Source: Methylovirgula sp. 4M-Z18
GTDB taxonomy: Bacteria > Pseudomonadota > Alphaproteobacteria > Rhizobiales > Beijerinckiaceae
Assembly: GCF_037890675.1 (NCBI RefSeq)
Contig: NZ_CP149574.1
Span: 310,001 to 374,000, forward strand
Direction of reading: 5' to 3'
Length of the DNA: 64,000 nt
This document shows positions 53,495 through 62,138 of the stretch, one piece after another. Every line of letters starts with the position of its first letter. Within the stretch, counting starts at the first letter, position 1. A program made the position numbers and the translations under genes. The notes beneath the pieces were generated by a model that was given only the letters and a program-made list of their open reading frames with translations, searched no databases and was not told the DNA's origin.

Positions 53495-55990
53495 ATGGGT
53501 TTTTCGTTCTCCGATTCACTGCCGATTGATGCGGTCCTGAGCGATCTCGCCGCCGCGCTCGACGCGCATGCGAGCGCCGTGCTCGTTGCGCCACCCGGTG
53601 CCGGCAAGACGACGCGGGTGCCGCTCGCCCTGCTCGATGCGCCATGGCTGAAGGGCGGCAAGATCATCGTGCTCGAACCGCGGCGTCTCGCGGCCCGCGC
53701 GGCGGCGGAGCGTATGGCCGCGACCTTGAACGAGGCGGTTGGCGAAACGATCGGTCTGCGTGTGCGGCTGCAATCGAAGGTCTCGAACCGGACGCGCGTC
53801 GAAGTGGTGACCGAGGGCGTGTTCGCTCGGATGATTCTCGACGATCCGTCGCTCGCCGGCATCGGAGCCGTGCTGTTCGACGAATTTCACGAACGCTCGC
53901 TCGATGCCGATCTCGGCCTCGCGCTGGCGCTCGACACGCAAGGCGCGCTGCGCGAGGATCTGCGGCTGCTGGTGATGTCGGCGACGCTCGACGGCGCGCG
54001 GGTCGCGTCCCTCCTGGGTGCGCATGTGCCGCTGATCGAAAGCGAAGGCCGCGCCTATCCGGTGACGACGCTGCATGCGCCGCGCGAGCCGCAAGCCCGG
54101 ATCGAAGACGAAATGGCGAAAGTCGTTCTGCGGGCGCTGCACGAGGAGGCGGGCTCGATCCTCGCGTTTCTGCCGGGGCAGGGCGAAATCACGCGGCTTG
54201 CGGCGTTGCTGCAGGAGCGCGTGAGGGCGCCGAATGTCGACATCGCGCCGCTCTATGGCGCGATGGACCGCGCGGCGCAGGACCTGGCCGTACGCCCCGC
54301 CAAAGATGGCCGCCGCAAGATCGTACTCGCGACCTCGATCGCCGAAACCTCGCTCACCATCGACGGCGTGCGCATGGTGATCGATTCCGGCCTTGCCCGT
54401 GTGCCGCGCTACGAGCCGGATATCGGCGTGACGCGGCTCGAGACGGTGCGTGTCTCGCGCGCCAGCGCGGATCAGCGGCGCGGCCGTGCGGGCCGCACGC
54501 AACCGGGCGTGTGCTACCGGTTGTGGGAAGAGGCGGCGACGCTGTCGCTGGAACCCTTCGCCAAGCCGGAAATTCTCTCCGCCGATCTCTCCGGCCTGAT
54601 GCTCGATCTCGCCGAATGGGGGACGCACGACCCGAGCCAGCTCGCCTTTCTCGACCCGCCGCCCGCGCCTGCGGTGAATGAGGCACGCGCACTCTTGCAA
54701 TCCATCGGCGCGCTCGATGCGCATAGTCGCATCACGTCCGAGGGCAAAGCCATTCGCGCCTTGCCGCTGCCGCCGCGTCTCGCGCGCATGGTGCTCGAAG
54801 CGGCGCGGCATGGCGAGGAGCCGGCCGGGCAGGCGGCGCTCGTCGCCGCGGTGCTGGTGGAGCGCGGCCTTGGGGGAGATGCAGTCGATGTGGGCGAGCG
54901 GCTGGAGCGGTTGCAGCGCGAGCGCTCGGCCCGCGCGGGCGACACCAAACGCCTCGCGCAAAATTGGGCGACGCAGGCCGTGCGGCTCGCGGCGCGAGGC
55001 AATTCGTCCATCGCCGAACCGGAAAGCTTGGGCGAAATGCTCGCCATCGCCTTTCCCGATCGCATCGCGAAAGCACGTGGTAAGCCGGGCGAGTTCCTGA
55101 TGGCCAATGGCCGCGCCGCGGCGGTCGAGGCGCATGATCGCCTTGCGCGCGAGCCGTTTCTGGCGGTTGCCGAAGTGGCGGGTCGTGCGTCCGCCGCGCG
55201 CATTCTTGCGGCGGCGCCGCTCAGCGTGGATGAGGTCGAGCAAATCGCCGGCGCGCGCATTCAAGAGAAGGACGAGATTACGTTCGACAGGGCGTCCGCA
55301 TCCCTGCGCGCGCGCCGCGTCCGGCGGCTCGACGCAATTGTCTTCAGCGAGAAGCCCCTGTCCGCGAGCGACATGCCGGGCGCGGCGGAGGTTCTGGCCG
55401 CGGGCATTGCCGCGCTCGGAATCGCGCGCCTGCCTTGGACGAGAGCGCTGGCACAATGGCGCGACCGCGTGATGTTCCTGCGCCGCGCCGAGGGCGATGA
55501 TTGGCCGGATTTGTCTGACGAGGCTTTGAGTGCGAACGGGGCGGCATGGCTCGTGCCCTATCTCAACGGCAAAACGTCGCTCGCCGCGATCTCATCGCAG
55601 GATCTGGACGAGGCGCTGAAAAGCCTTGTGCCGTGGGACCTGGCACGCCGTCTCGACATCGAAGCGCCGACCCATTTCGAAGCGCCGACCGGATCGCGCA
55701 TCGCGATCGATTATGAAGCGGAAGGTGGACCGGCGATGGCCGTGCGCGTGCAAGAGCTCTTTGGCCTGCAACAGCATCCGAGCCTGGCGGGCGGCCGCAT
55801 TGGCCTGACCTTGCATCTCTTGTCGCCGGCGCATCGGCCGATTCAGATCACCAAGGATCTGCCGGGCTTTTGGAAAGGCTCTTGGGCCGCAGTGAAAACC
55901 GAAATGAAAGGCCGCTATCCGCGCCACGTATGGCCCGACGATCCGGCGGCCGCAACCGCAACGACTCGCGCGAAACCGCGCGGCACGTAA
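53495..55990 (+). CDS. hrpB: ATP-dependent helicase HrpB
   Basis: 831-residue DEAH-box helicase. Motif I APPGAGKTTRVPLALL, motif II LFDEFHERSLDADLG (DEFH), motif III MSATLDG, motif IV region AFLPGQGEITRLA, motif V ATSIAETSLTIDGVRMVIDSG and motif VI QRRGRAGRTQPG. A helicase-associated region and the C-terminal HrpB domain (about 700-820; LFGLQQHPSLAGGRIGLTLHLLSPAHRPIQITKDLPGFW key residues) complete it. The ATG at 53495 is used, but the ribosome site is poor; GTG at 53471 is possible. Its RNA substrate is unknown. Confidence 0.94.
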   Translation: MGFSFSDSLPIDAVLSDLAAALDAHASAVLVAPPGAGKTTRVPLALLDAPWLKGGKIIVLEPRRLAARAAAERMAATLNEAVGETIGLRVRLQSKVSNRTRVEVVTEGVFARMILDDPSLAGIGAVLFDEFHERSLDADLGLALALDTQGALREDLRLLVMSATLDGARVASLLGAHVPLIESEGRAYPVTTLHAPREPQARIEDEMAKVVLRALHEEAGSILAFLPGQGEITRLAALLQERVRAPNVDIAPLYGAMDRAAQDLAVRPAKDGRRKIVLATSIAETSLTIDGVRMVIDSGLARVPRYEPDIGVTRLETVRVSRASADQRRGRAGRTQPGVCYRLWEEAATLSLEPFAKPEILSADLSGLMLDLAEWGTHDPSQLAFLDPPPAPAVNEARALLQSIGALDAHSRITSEGKAIRALPLPPRLARMVLEAARHGEEPAGQAALVAAVLVERGLGGDAVDVGERLERLQRERSARAGDTKRLAQNWATQAVRLAARGNSSIAEPESLGEMLAIAFPDRIAKARGKPGEFLMANGRAAAVEAHDRLAREPFLAVAEVAGRASAARILAAAPLSVDEVEQIAGARIQEKDEITFDRASASLRARRVRRLDAIVFSEKPLSASDMPGAAEVLAAGIAALGIARLPWTRALAQWRDRVMFLRRAEGDDWPDLSDEALSANGAAWLVPYLNGKTSLAAISSQDLDEALKSLVPWDLARRLDIEAPTHFEAPTGSRIAIDYEAEGGPAMAVRVQELFGLQQHPSLAGGRIGLTLHLLSPAHRPIQITKDLPGFWKGSWAAVKTEMKGRYPRHVWPDDPAAATATTRAKPRGT

Positions 55991-55999
55991 GGAGTAAAC

Positions 56000-56629
56000 A
56001 TGGCACGCAAACTGTCCGGCAAAGTGGTCCTGGCAACGCATAATGCCGGCAAATTGCGCGAGATGCGCGAATTGCTCGGGCCGCATGGCATCGATCTCGT
56101 TTCGGCGGGCGAGCTTGGCCTGCCGGAACCGGACGAGACCGGCAGCACCTTCGCCGAGAATGCGCACATCAAGGCGCGCGCCGCCGCACGCGCGGCGCAG
56201 CTGCCGGCGATCTCCGACGACTCCGGTCTCTGTGTCGATGCGCTCGATGGCGCGCCCGGTATCTATTCGGCGCGCTGGGCCAACGGTTCGAAGGATTTCA
56301 CCGGCGCGATGACGCGCATTCACGAAGAGCTGACCGCGCGCGGCGCGACCGAGCCCGAACAGCGCAAGGCGTATTTCATTTCCGCGTTGTCCGTTGTTTG
56401 GCCTGACGGGCATCAGGAATTGTTCGAGGGCCGGGTCGACGGCACGTTGGTCTGGCCCATTCGCGGCACGGCCGGTTTCGGCTATGATCCGTGCTTCCTG
56501 CCCGATGGGTACGAGCGCACCTTTGGTGAAATGACGTCCGAAGAAAAGCACGGCCTGCCGAAGGACGGATCGCAAGCTTTGTCGCATCGGGCGCGAGCCT
56601 TTCAAATGTTGGAGAAGGCATGTCTGTAA
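56000..56629 (+). CDS. rdgB: XTP/dITP diphosphatase RdgB
   Basis: 209-residue Ham1-family pyrophosphatase that removes deaminated purine nucleotides (ITP, XTP) from the pool. Motifs: [56 protein letters not shown] and [25 protein letters not shown] precedes the ATG. The 3' end overlaps hemW by 10 bp. In many alphaproteobacteria rph lies just upstream; here hrpB takes that place. Confidence 0.96.
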   Translation: MARKLSGKVVLATHNAGKLREMRELLGPHGIDLVSAGELGLPEPDETGSTFAENAHIKARAAARAAQLPAISDDSGLCVDALDGAPGIYSARWANGSKDFTGAMTRIHEELTARGATEPEQRKAYFISALSVVWPDGHQELFEGRVDGTLVWPIRGTAGFGYDPCFLPDGYERTFGEMTSEEKHGLPKDGSQALSHRARAFQMLEKACL

Positions 56630-57771
56630 CTCCCGGCTTCGGCGTCTATGTGCATTGGCCGTTCTGCCTGTCGAAATGCCCCTATTGCGATTTCAACAGC
56701 CATGTTCGCCATGCGCCGGTCGATCAGCCGCGTTTCGTTGAAGCCTTTCGTCGCGAGATCGCGCACCGAGCCAGCGTTGCGCCCGGCCGCACGGTCACAT
56801 CGGTGTTTTTCGGTGGCGGCACGCCGTCGCTGATGCAACCGCAAACGGTCGCGGCGATTATCGAGGCGATCGGCCAGAGCTGGACGATGGCCGAAGATGC
56901 CGAGATCACGCTCGAAGCCAATCCCACCAGTGTCGAGGCGGATCGCTTTCGCGGCTATCGCAGCGCGGGAGTCAATCGCGTCTCATTGGGCGTGCAAGCC
57001 TTGAACGACGCCGATCTCAAGGCGCTCGGCCGCATGCACAGCGTCGAGGAAGCGATGCGCGCGGTTGCTGTCGCGGAGGGCATTTTCGACCGCTCCTCTT
57101 TCGATCTCATCTATGCGCGGCCGCATCAGACGCCGGAGAGCTGGCGCGCCGAACTCAAGCAAGCATTGACCCGGGCCAGCGGCCATCTCTCGCTCTATCA
57201 ATTGACGATCGAGCCCGGCACGATGTTCGAGCGGCTGCATCGCGCCGGCAAACTCGCCGTGCCGGATCCCGATCTCGGCCGCGCTTTTTGGGACGTGACG
57301 CAGGAAATGACGGCGGCGGCGGGCTTTCCGGCCTACGAGATTTCCAATCATGCGCGGCCGGGCGAGGAGAGTCGCCACAATCTCGTCTATTGGCACTACG
57401 GCGAATATGCCGGAATCGGTCCCGGCGCGCATGGCCGCCTGCGCACCAATGAGGGCCGCTTCGCCATGGCGACGGAGAAACATCCTGAAACGTGGCTGCA
57501 GCTTGTCGAGCGCCAAGGTCACGGGCTGATCGAGAACGATCTTCTGACACCCGAACAGGAAGGCGATGAGTTCCTGCTGATGGGCCTGCGCTTACGCGAA
57601 GGGATCGACACACGCCGCTATGCTGATCTGACCGGCCACCCGCTCAAGCAAAACCGCATCGATTTGCTGCAGGCGCAAGGCATGCTGGATGCAGCGGATG
57701 CGCGGCGCCTGCGCGTGACACCGGAGGGGTTTCCGGTACTCAATGCGGTGATCGCGAGTTTGGTAGGGTAG
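56620..57771 (+). CDS. hemW: HemW, radical SAM heme chaperone
   Basis: 383-residue protein related to oxygen-independent coproporphyrinogen oxidase. The 4Fe-4S radical-SAM motif is [13 protein letters not shown] (C-x3-C-x2-C near residue 17-24). [33 protein letters not shown] and [26 protein letters not shown] follow. HemW proteins bind and hand over heme rather than oxidising coproporphyrinogen. It overlaps rdgB and is followed by a hairpin. Confidence 0.94.
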   Translation: MSVTPGFGVYVHWPFCLSKCPYCDFNSHVRHAPVDQPRFVEAFRREIAHRASVAPGRTVTSVFFGGGTPSLMQPQTVAAIIEAIGQSWTMAEDAEITLEANPTSVEADRFRGYRSAGVNRVSLGVQALNDADLKALGRMHSVEEAMRAVAVAEGIFDRSSFDLIYARPHQTPESWRAELKQALTRASGHLSLYQLTIEPGTMFERLHRAGKLAVPDPDLGRAFWDVTQEMTAAAGFPAYEISNHARPGEESRHNLVYWHYGEYAGIGPGAHGRLRTNEGRFAMATEKHPETWLQLVERQGHGLIENDLLTPEQEGDEFLLMGLRLREGIDTRRYADLTGHPLKQNRIDLLQAQGMLDAADARRLRVTPEGFPVLNAVIASLVG

Positions 57772-57781
57772 GGCAAAAGAC

Positions 57782-57802
57782 CCTTCTCCCTCTGGGAGAA
57801 GG
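57782..57802. terminator. Hairpin between convergent hemW and GATase1-AraC genes
   Basis: CCTTCTCCC (57782-57790), loop TCT, GGGAGAAGG (57794-57802): a perfect 9-bp stem that fills the whole gap between the two stop codons, ending 2 bp before the regulator's stop. It probably serves both genes. Confidence 0.65.
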
Positions 57803-57803
57803 A

Positions 57804-58805
57804 TTACGCCACTTCCAAGATATCCTTCATCGGCGCAAGGCGCTTGCCCTTGCGCTCTTCCGAGGGCGTGCGCTTGAAGTGCTCCGAATAGCATTTGGAG
57901 AAATGCGAGGCCGAGACGAAGCCGCAGGCGATGCCGACCGAGAGGATCGGGATGCTGGTCTGCAGCAGCAATTGTCGCGCCCGCTGCAAGCGGATGGTGA
58001 GGTAGTGCCGGGTGGGCGTCGTGTCGAGATATTTCTGGAACAAGCGCTCCAACTGCCGCGGCGACAGCGACACGATTTTCGCGAGCTGCGAGCAGCTTGC
58101 CGGATGTTCCAGCCGCTTCTCCATTTCCGCGACGACCGCGAGAAGCTTGGGATGCGCGACGCCGAGCCGCGAGCGCAATTCCATGCGCTGCCGCTCGTTG
58201 GGCTCGCGCATGCGGTGGTGGATGAGTTCGTCGGTGACGAGCGCCGCGACCCGTGTGTCGCAGCGGGTGGCGATCAGGCGCAGCATCATGTCGATGGCGG
58301 CCGTGCCACCGGCACAGGTGTAGCGGTTGCGGTCGATCTCGAACAATTCCTGCGTCACGTCGAGCGCCGGGAATTCCTCGCGGAAGGAATCGAAATTCTC
58401 CCAATGGATCGTGCAGCGATAGCCGTTGAGCAGACCGGCGCGCGCCAGCACATAGGGGCCGGTGCACAGCGCCCCGAGCGCCACGCCTTGCGTCGAGAGT
58501 TTGCGCAGCCGGGCGATCAGTGGCCCGAGGTCGGCCTTCTGGATATCGACGCCACCGCATACAACGACGAGCGACGCGTCCTTGAGATCGGTGAAAGCGC
58601 CCTGCGGGGTGACCGGCACGCCGTTCGATGCGGCGACGGGTTTGCCGTCGGGCGAATAGCAGGCCCAGGTGAAGGCTTCCGTCCCCGAAACCCGGTTGGC
58701 GAGGCGCAAGGCCTCGATCGCCGATGTGAAAGCGATCATCGAGAAATCCGGCACGAGAACGAAAATCACGCGGTAAGGGTTTGCGGATGCTAAGGTTTTG
58801 CTCAT
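57804..58805 (-). CDS. GATase1-like AraC-family regulator (GlxA/GbdR type)
   Basis: 333 residues. The N-terminal DJ-1/PfpI domain (about 10-190; VIFVLVPDFSMIAFTSAIEALRLAN, GALCTGPYVLARAG with a Cys, CAGGTAAIDMMLRLIA) senses a ligand. The C-terminal AraC domain (about 225-325) has two HTH motifs (QLAKIVSLSPRQLERLFQKYL; ILSVGIACGFVSASHFSKCYSEHF). This is the architecture of GbdR/CdhR, regulators of glycine betaine and carnitine breakdown. Its divergent partner is bmt, which favours a betaine-related role. Confidence 0.9.
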   Translation of the reverse strand: MSKTLASANPYRVIFVLVPDFSMIAFTSAIEALRLANRVSGTEAFTWACYSPDGKPVAASNGVPVTPQGAFTDLKDASLVVVCGGVDIQKADLGPLIARLRKLSTQGVALGALCTGPYVLARAGLLNGYRCTIHWENFDSFREEFPALDVTQELFEIDRNRYTCAGGTAAIDMMLRLIATRCDTRVAALVTDELIHHRMREPNERQRMELRSRLGVAHPKLLAVVAEMEKRLEHPASCSQLAKIVSLSPRQLERLFQKYLDTTPTRHYLTIRLQRARQLLLQTSIPILSVGIACGFVSASHFSKCYSEHFKRTPSEERKGKRLAPMKDILEVA

Positions 58806-58849
58806 GTCCGAAATCCTTCACCACTTGACGCCATTTGATTTTATCCAAT

Positions 58850-58870
58850 TTACGACAATAATAGTCGTAA
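58850..58870. promoter_or_regulatory. Inverted repeat in the regulator-bmt promoter region
   Basis: TTACGAC (58850-58856), AATAATA, GTCGTAA (58864-58870): a perfect 7-bp inverted repeat in an A/T-rich patch 45 bp from the regulator start and 130 bp from bmt. It is a candidate operator in the divergent promoter region. Confidence 0.5.
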
Positions 58871-58999
58871 TCCAGGAATTTTTACTGCCCTCGCGCCTTT
58901 TATTTCGTTAAAGGGTGGCAGGGCGTAAAAGGTGCGGCGCTTGATCCTGCGAGCGCGGCGCCCCATGTCCGCATTTCGTCACCGTGAAAGGCCCTAGCT

Positions 59000-59995
59000 G
59001 TGCTGCAAGAACTTCTCAAAACAAAGCCGTATCTGCTCGCCGATGGCGCGACAGGGACAAACCTGTTCGAGATGGGTCTGGTGGCCGGCGAGACGCCCGA
59101 ATTGTGGAACGACACGCATCCGGAAAGAATCGAGAAGCTGCACCAGAGCTTCGTCGACGCCGGCGCCGACATCATTCTCACCAATTCCTTCGGCGGCAAC
59201 CGCCGCCGCCTGATGCTGCACCAATTGCAGGATCGCGCGCATGAGCTGAATGCCAAGGCGGCGCAGATCGCCCGCCGCGTCGCCGAGAAGGCTGGACGCC
59301 CCGTCGTCGTCGCGGGCTCTATCGGGCCGACCGGCGATCTCTTCGCCCCGCTCGGGCCGCTGACCGAAGAGGAAGCGGTCGAGGTCTTCAAGGAGCAGAT
59401 CGAGGGGCTGAAGGCGGGCGGCGCCGATGTGATCTGGATCGAAACCATGTCGGCGGCGGAAGAGATCCGCGCCGCGTCGGCGGCTGCGATCGCCTGCGGC
59501 ATGCCCTATACGGTGACGGCGAGCTTCGACACGGCGGGCAAGACCATGATGGGCATTGCGCCGCAGGCCTTGGCCGATTTCGCCGAGGCGCTCGCGCCGT
59601 CGCCGGTCGCGGTCGGCGCGAATTGCGGCGTGGGTGCCAGCGACCTCCTGGTGTCGGTCCTCGGCATCACCGAGAAACATCCGGGCGCGGTGGTCATCGC
59701 CAAGGCCAATTGCGGCATTCCGCAATGGCACGGCGATCATATCCACTACACCGGCACGCCGGAATTGATGGCCGATTACGCGCGCCTCGCGCTCGATGCA
59801 GGCGCGCGGATCGTCGGCGGCTGCTGCGGCACCTCGCCCAAGCATCTCGCCGCGATGCGCCAGGCGCTCGATTCGTACGCGGCAGGTGGGCGTCCGGATA
59901 TGGATGAGATCGTCGGCCGGATCGGCCCGCTTGTCTCACCGCCGTCACAGGAAAGTGCTGAGCCTGCGGCGCGCCGGAGCCGCCGCAGAGGTTAG
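59000..59995 (+). CDS. bmt: Betaine-homocysteine S-methyltransferase family protein
   Basis: 331-residue zinc-dependent methyltransferase transferring a methyl group from glycine betaine (or S-methyl donors) to homocysteine. Motifs: LLADGATGTNLFEMGL, ILTNSFGGNRRRLMLHQL, VAGSIGPTGDLFAPLG, GANCG and the zinc Cys pair GGCCGTSPKHL; the zinc Cys set (ANCG + GGCC) is intact. The start is GTG at 59000 after GAAAGG. The C-terminus is Arg-rich. It is divergent from the GATase1-AraC gene and upstream of a choline-dehydrogenase homologue. Confidence 0.92.
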   Translation: MLQELLKTKPYLLADGATGTNLFEMGLVAGETPELWNDTHPERIEKLHQSFVDAGADIILTNSFGGNRRRLMLHQLQDRAHELNAKAAQIARRVAEKAGRPVVVAGSIGPTGDLFAPLGPLTEEEAVEVFKEQIEGLKAGGADVIWIETMSAAEEIRAASAAAIACGMPYTVTASFDTAGKTMMGIAPQALADFAEALAPSPVAVGANCGVGASDLLVSVLGITEKHPGAVVIAKANCGIPQWHGDHIHYTGTPELMADYARLALDAGARIVGGCCGTSPKHLAAMRQALDSYAAGGRPDMDEIVGRIGPLVSPPSQESAEPAARRSRRRG

Positions 59996-60006
59996 GACGG
60001 CGAAAC

Positions 60007-60060
60007 GCGAATAGAGAGCAGCGAGTAGGGAACAGCGGCGCATCGCGAATCTCTATTCGC
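60007..60060. repeat. Inverted repeat upstream of the GMC oxidoreductase gene
   Basis: GCGAATAGAGA (60007-60017) and TCTCTATTCGC (60050-60060) form a perfect 11-bp inverted repeat, with a purine-rich interior. It begins 12 bp after bmt and ends 38 bp before the next start, so it may form a hairpin in a shared mRNA or be a small dispersed repeat. Confidence 0.6.
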
Positions 60061-60097
60061 TGGGCTCAAGATTCGCACTTCGCCGCATGGACGTGAC

Positions 60098-61765
60098 ATG
60101 ACCGAGACTGCAGAACAATTCGATTACATCATCGTCGGCGCGGGCTCCGCCGGCTGCGTGCTTGCCAACCGCCTGAGCGAAGACGGCAAGAATAGCGTGC
60201 TGGTGCTCGAAGCGGGCGGCAGCGACCGCTCGATCTATGTGCAGATGCCCTCGGCCCTGTCGATCCCGATGAACATGCCGAAATTCGTCTGGGGCTACGA
60301 GAGCGAGCCCGAGCCCCATCTCAACAACCGCCGGCTGCACGTGCCGCGCGGCCGGGTGATCGGCGGCTCGTCGTCGATCAACGGCATGGTCTACGTGCGC
60401 GGCAATGCGCTCGACTTCGACCATTGGGAGGAGGAGGGCGCCAAGGGCTGGTCCTACGCGCGCGTGCTGCCCTATTTCCGCCGCGCCGAATCGCGCGAGG
60501 AGGGCGGCGACGAATATCGCGGCGGCAATGGCCCGCTGCATACGAGCTACGGCTCGCTCGCCAATCCGCTCGCCCGTGCCTTCATCGAAGCCGGCGTCCA
60601 GGCCGGCTATCCGCTGACCGACGACATCAACGGCTTCCAGCAGGAAGGCTTCGGCCGCATGGACCGCACCATCCACAAGGGGGTGCGCTGGAGCGCGGCC
60701 AATGCCTATCTCAAGCCGGCGCTGAAGCGGCCCAATGTCGAATTGCGCTCGCGCGTCCTCGTGACACGCATCCTGTTCAAGGGCAAAAAGGCCGTCGGCG
60801 TCACCTATCTGCGCGGCAAGCAGGAGATCAGCGTCAAGGCGCGGCGCGAGGTGATCGTCGCCAGCGGCCCGATCTCCTCGCCGCATCTGCTGATGCTGTC
60901 GGGCGTCGGACCCGCGGCGCAATTGCGGGCGCTCGGCGTGCCGGTCGTGCACGATCTGCCAGGGGTCGGCGAGAATCTGCAGGACCATATGGAATTCTAT
61001 TTCCAGGTCGCCTGCGATCCTTCCGTCACCCTGCATGGCGCGATGAACATCGTCTCGAAGGGCATGATCGGCGCGCGCTGGTTGGCGAGCGGCAAAGGCT
61101 TAGGCGGCACCAACCATTTCGAATCTTGCGGCTTCATCCGCAGCGCTGCGGGCGTGCAATTCCCCGACATTCAATATCACTTCCTGCCGGCGGCCGTGTC
61201 CTATGACGGCCAGTCGCTTTCGAAGGATGCGGGCTTCCAGGCCCATGCCGGCACGATGCGCTCGAAGTCACGTGGCTATGTGCGGCTCAAGTCGAGCGAT
61301 CCGCGCGTGCATCCGACAATCCTGTTCAACTACATGAGTCATCCGGACGATTGGACGGAAATGCGCGCCGCCGTACGCTTGACGCGCGAGATCCTGGGCC
61401 AGAAGGCTTTCTCGCCCTGGCGCGCCCACGAGATGCAGCCGGGCGAAGCGGTGCAGAGCGACGAGCAGATCGACGAATTCCTGCGCGAGAAGCTCGAAAG
61501 CGCCTATCATCCCTGCGGCACCTGCCGCATGGGCGCTGCGGACGATCCGATGGCGGTCGTCGACCCGCTGACCCGGGTGCGCGGGCTGCAGAACTTACGC
61601 GTCGTGGATTCCTCGATCATGCCTTCGGTGACGACGGGCAATTTGAACGCGCCCAGCATCATGATCGGCGAAAAAGCCTCCGACCATATCCTCGGCCGCG
61701 ACCCGCTGCCGGCAAGCAACGCGCCGGTCTATGTGGCGGAAGGGTGGGAGATGCGGCAGAGGTAA
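60098..61765 (+). CDS. betA: Choline dehydrogenase-type GMC oxidoreductase
   Basis: 555-residue FAD enzyme. The N-terminal dinucleotide-binding motif is [20 protein letters not shown]. The GMC signatures are [22 protein letters not shown] and [16 protein letters not shown]. The C-terminal active-site region has [12 protein letters not shown] and [24 protein letters not shown] (catalytic His and Asn). It is closest to BetA, which oxidises choline to betaine aldehyde. GMC specificity is hard to read from sequence, but the bmt neighbour supports choline. No betB is adjacent. Confidence 0.88.
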   Translation: MTETAEQFDYIIVGAGSAGCVLANRLSEDGKNSVLVLEAGGSDRSIYVQMPSALSIPMNMPKFVWGYESEPEPHLNNRRLHVPRGRVIGGSSSINGMVYVRGNALDFDHWEEEGAKGWSYARVLPYFRRAESREEGGDEYRGGNGPLHTSYGSLANPLARAFIEAGVQAGYPLTDDINGFQQEGFGRMDRTIHKGVRWSAANAYLKPALKRPNVELRSRVLVTRILFKGKKAVGVTYLRGKQEISVKARREVIVASGPISSPHLLMLSGVGPAAQLRALGVPVVHDLPGVGENLQDHMEFYFQVACDPSVTLHGAMNIVSKGMIGARWLASGKGLGGTNHFESCGFIRSAAGVQFPDIQYHFLPAAVSYDGQSLSKDAGFQAHAGTMRSKSRGYVRLKSSDPRVHPTILFNYMSHPDDWTEMRAAVRLTREILGQKAFSPWRAHEMQPGEAVQSDEQIDEFLREKLESAYHPCGTCRMGAADDPMAVVDPLTRVRGLQNLRVVDSSIMPSVTTGNLNAPSIMIGEKASDHILGRDPLPASNAPVYVAEGWEMRQR

Positions 61766-62138
61766 GGCCGCGCTCCTCCCGGCAACTTGCGCTACAGTCA
61801 TGTTGCGGTTTGCCGTGCCGTCATTGCGAGCGAAGCGAAGCAATCCATCTCCCAGTCTATGATCCCCGAGCCGCAACGGCCCCGCTGCGGCAAAGACTTC
61901 AAGGGAAGTGGATGGCGGGCATGCGCTCGCCATCATCACGGTGTTGCCTGGATTGCTTCCGCGCCACACCCGCCTCACGTCACACCAACGCGTGACGCTC
62001 TACAAACATACAGGATTGCTTCGTCGCTTACGCTCCTCGCACTCAACTCGGGCTTGCCCGAGTTGAGCAATCAAAAATGTTGCGAACCCGCGCAAGCGCG
62101 GTTCGCAATGACGCGCTTGCGAAGAGCGACGCGTTTCC
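61766..62138. other. betA-mttB intergenic region
   Basis: 373 bp with no gene, between convergent genes. It is almost completely filled by the mosaic palindromic repeat copy C (61819-62113). No conventional terminator is seen apart from the hairpins of the repeat. Confidence 0.8.
61819..62113. repeat. Mosaic palindromic repeat, copy C
   Basis: 295 bp bounded by the same perfect 11-bp terminal inverted repeats as copy A: CGTCATTGCGA (61819-61829) and TCGCAATGACG (62103-62113). It carries a 26-bp palindrome (62042-62067) that is the exact reverse complement of copy A's, and a 25-bp palindrome (62082-62106) identical to copy B's. The AAGCAATCCATCTCC module is near its left end. Module order is inverted relative to copy A, and the middle (61850-62015) is unrelated. 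Confidence 0.85.

Noticed and set aside
53516-55456. A 646-codon minus-strand open frame
   Set aside because: Antisense shadow of hrpB; no domain visible.
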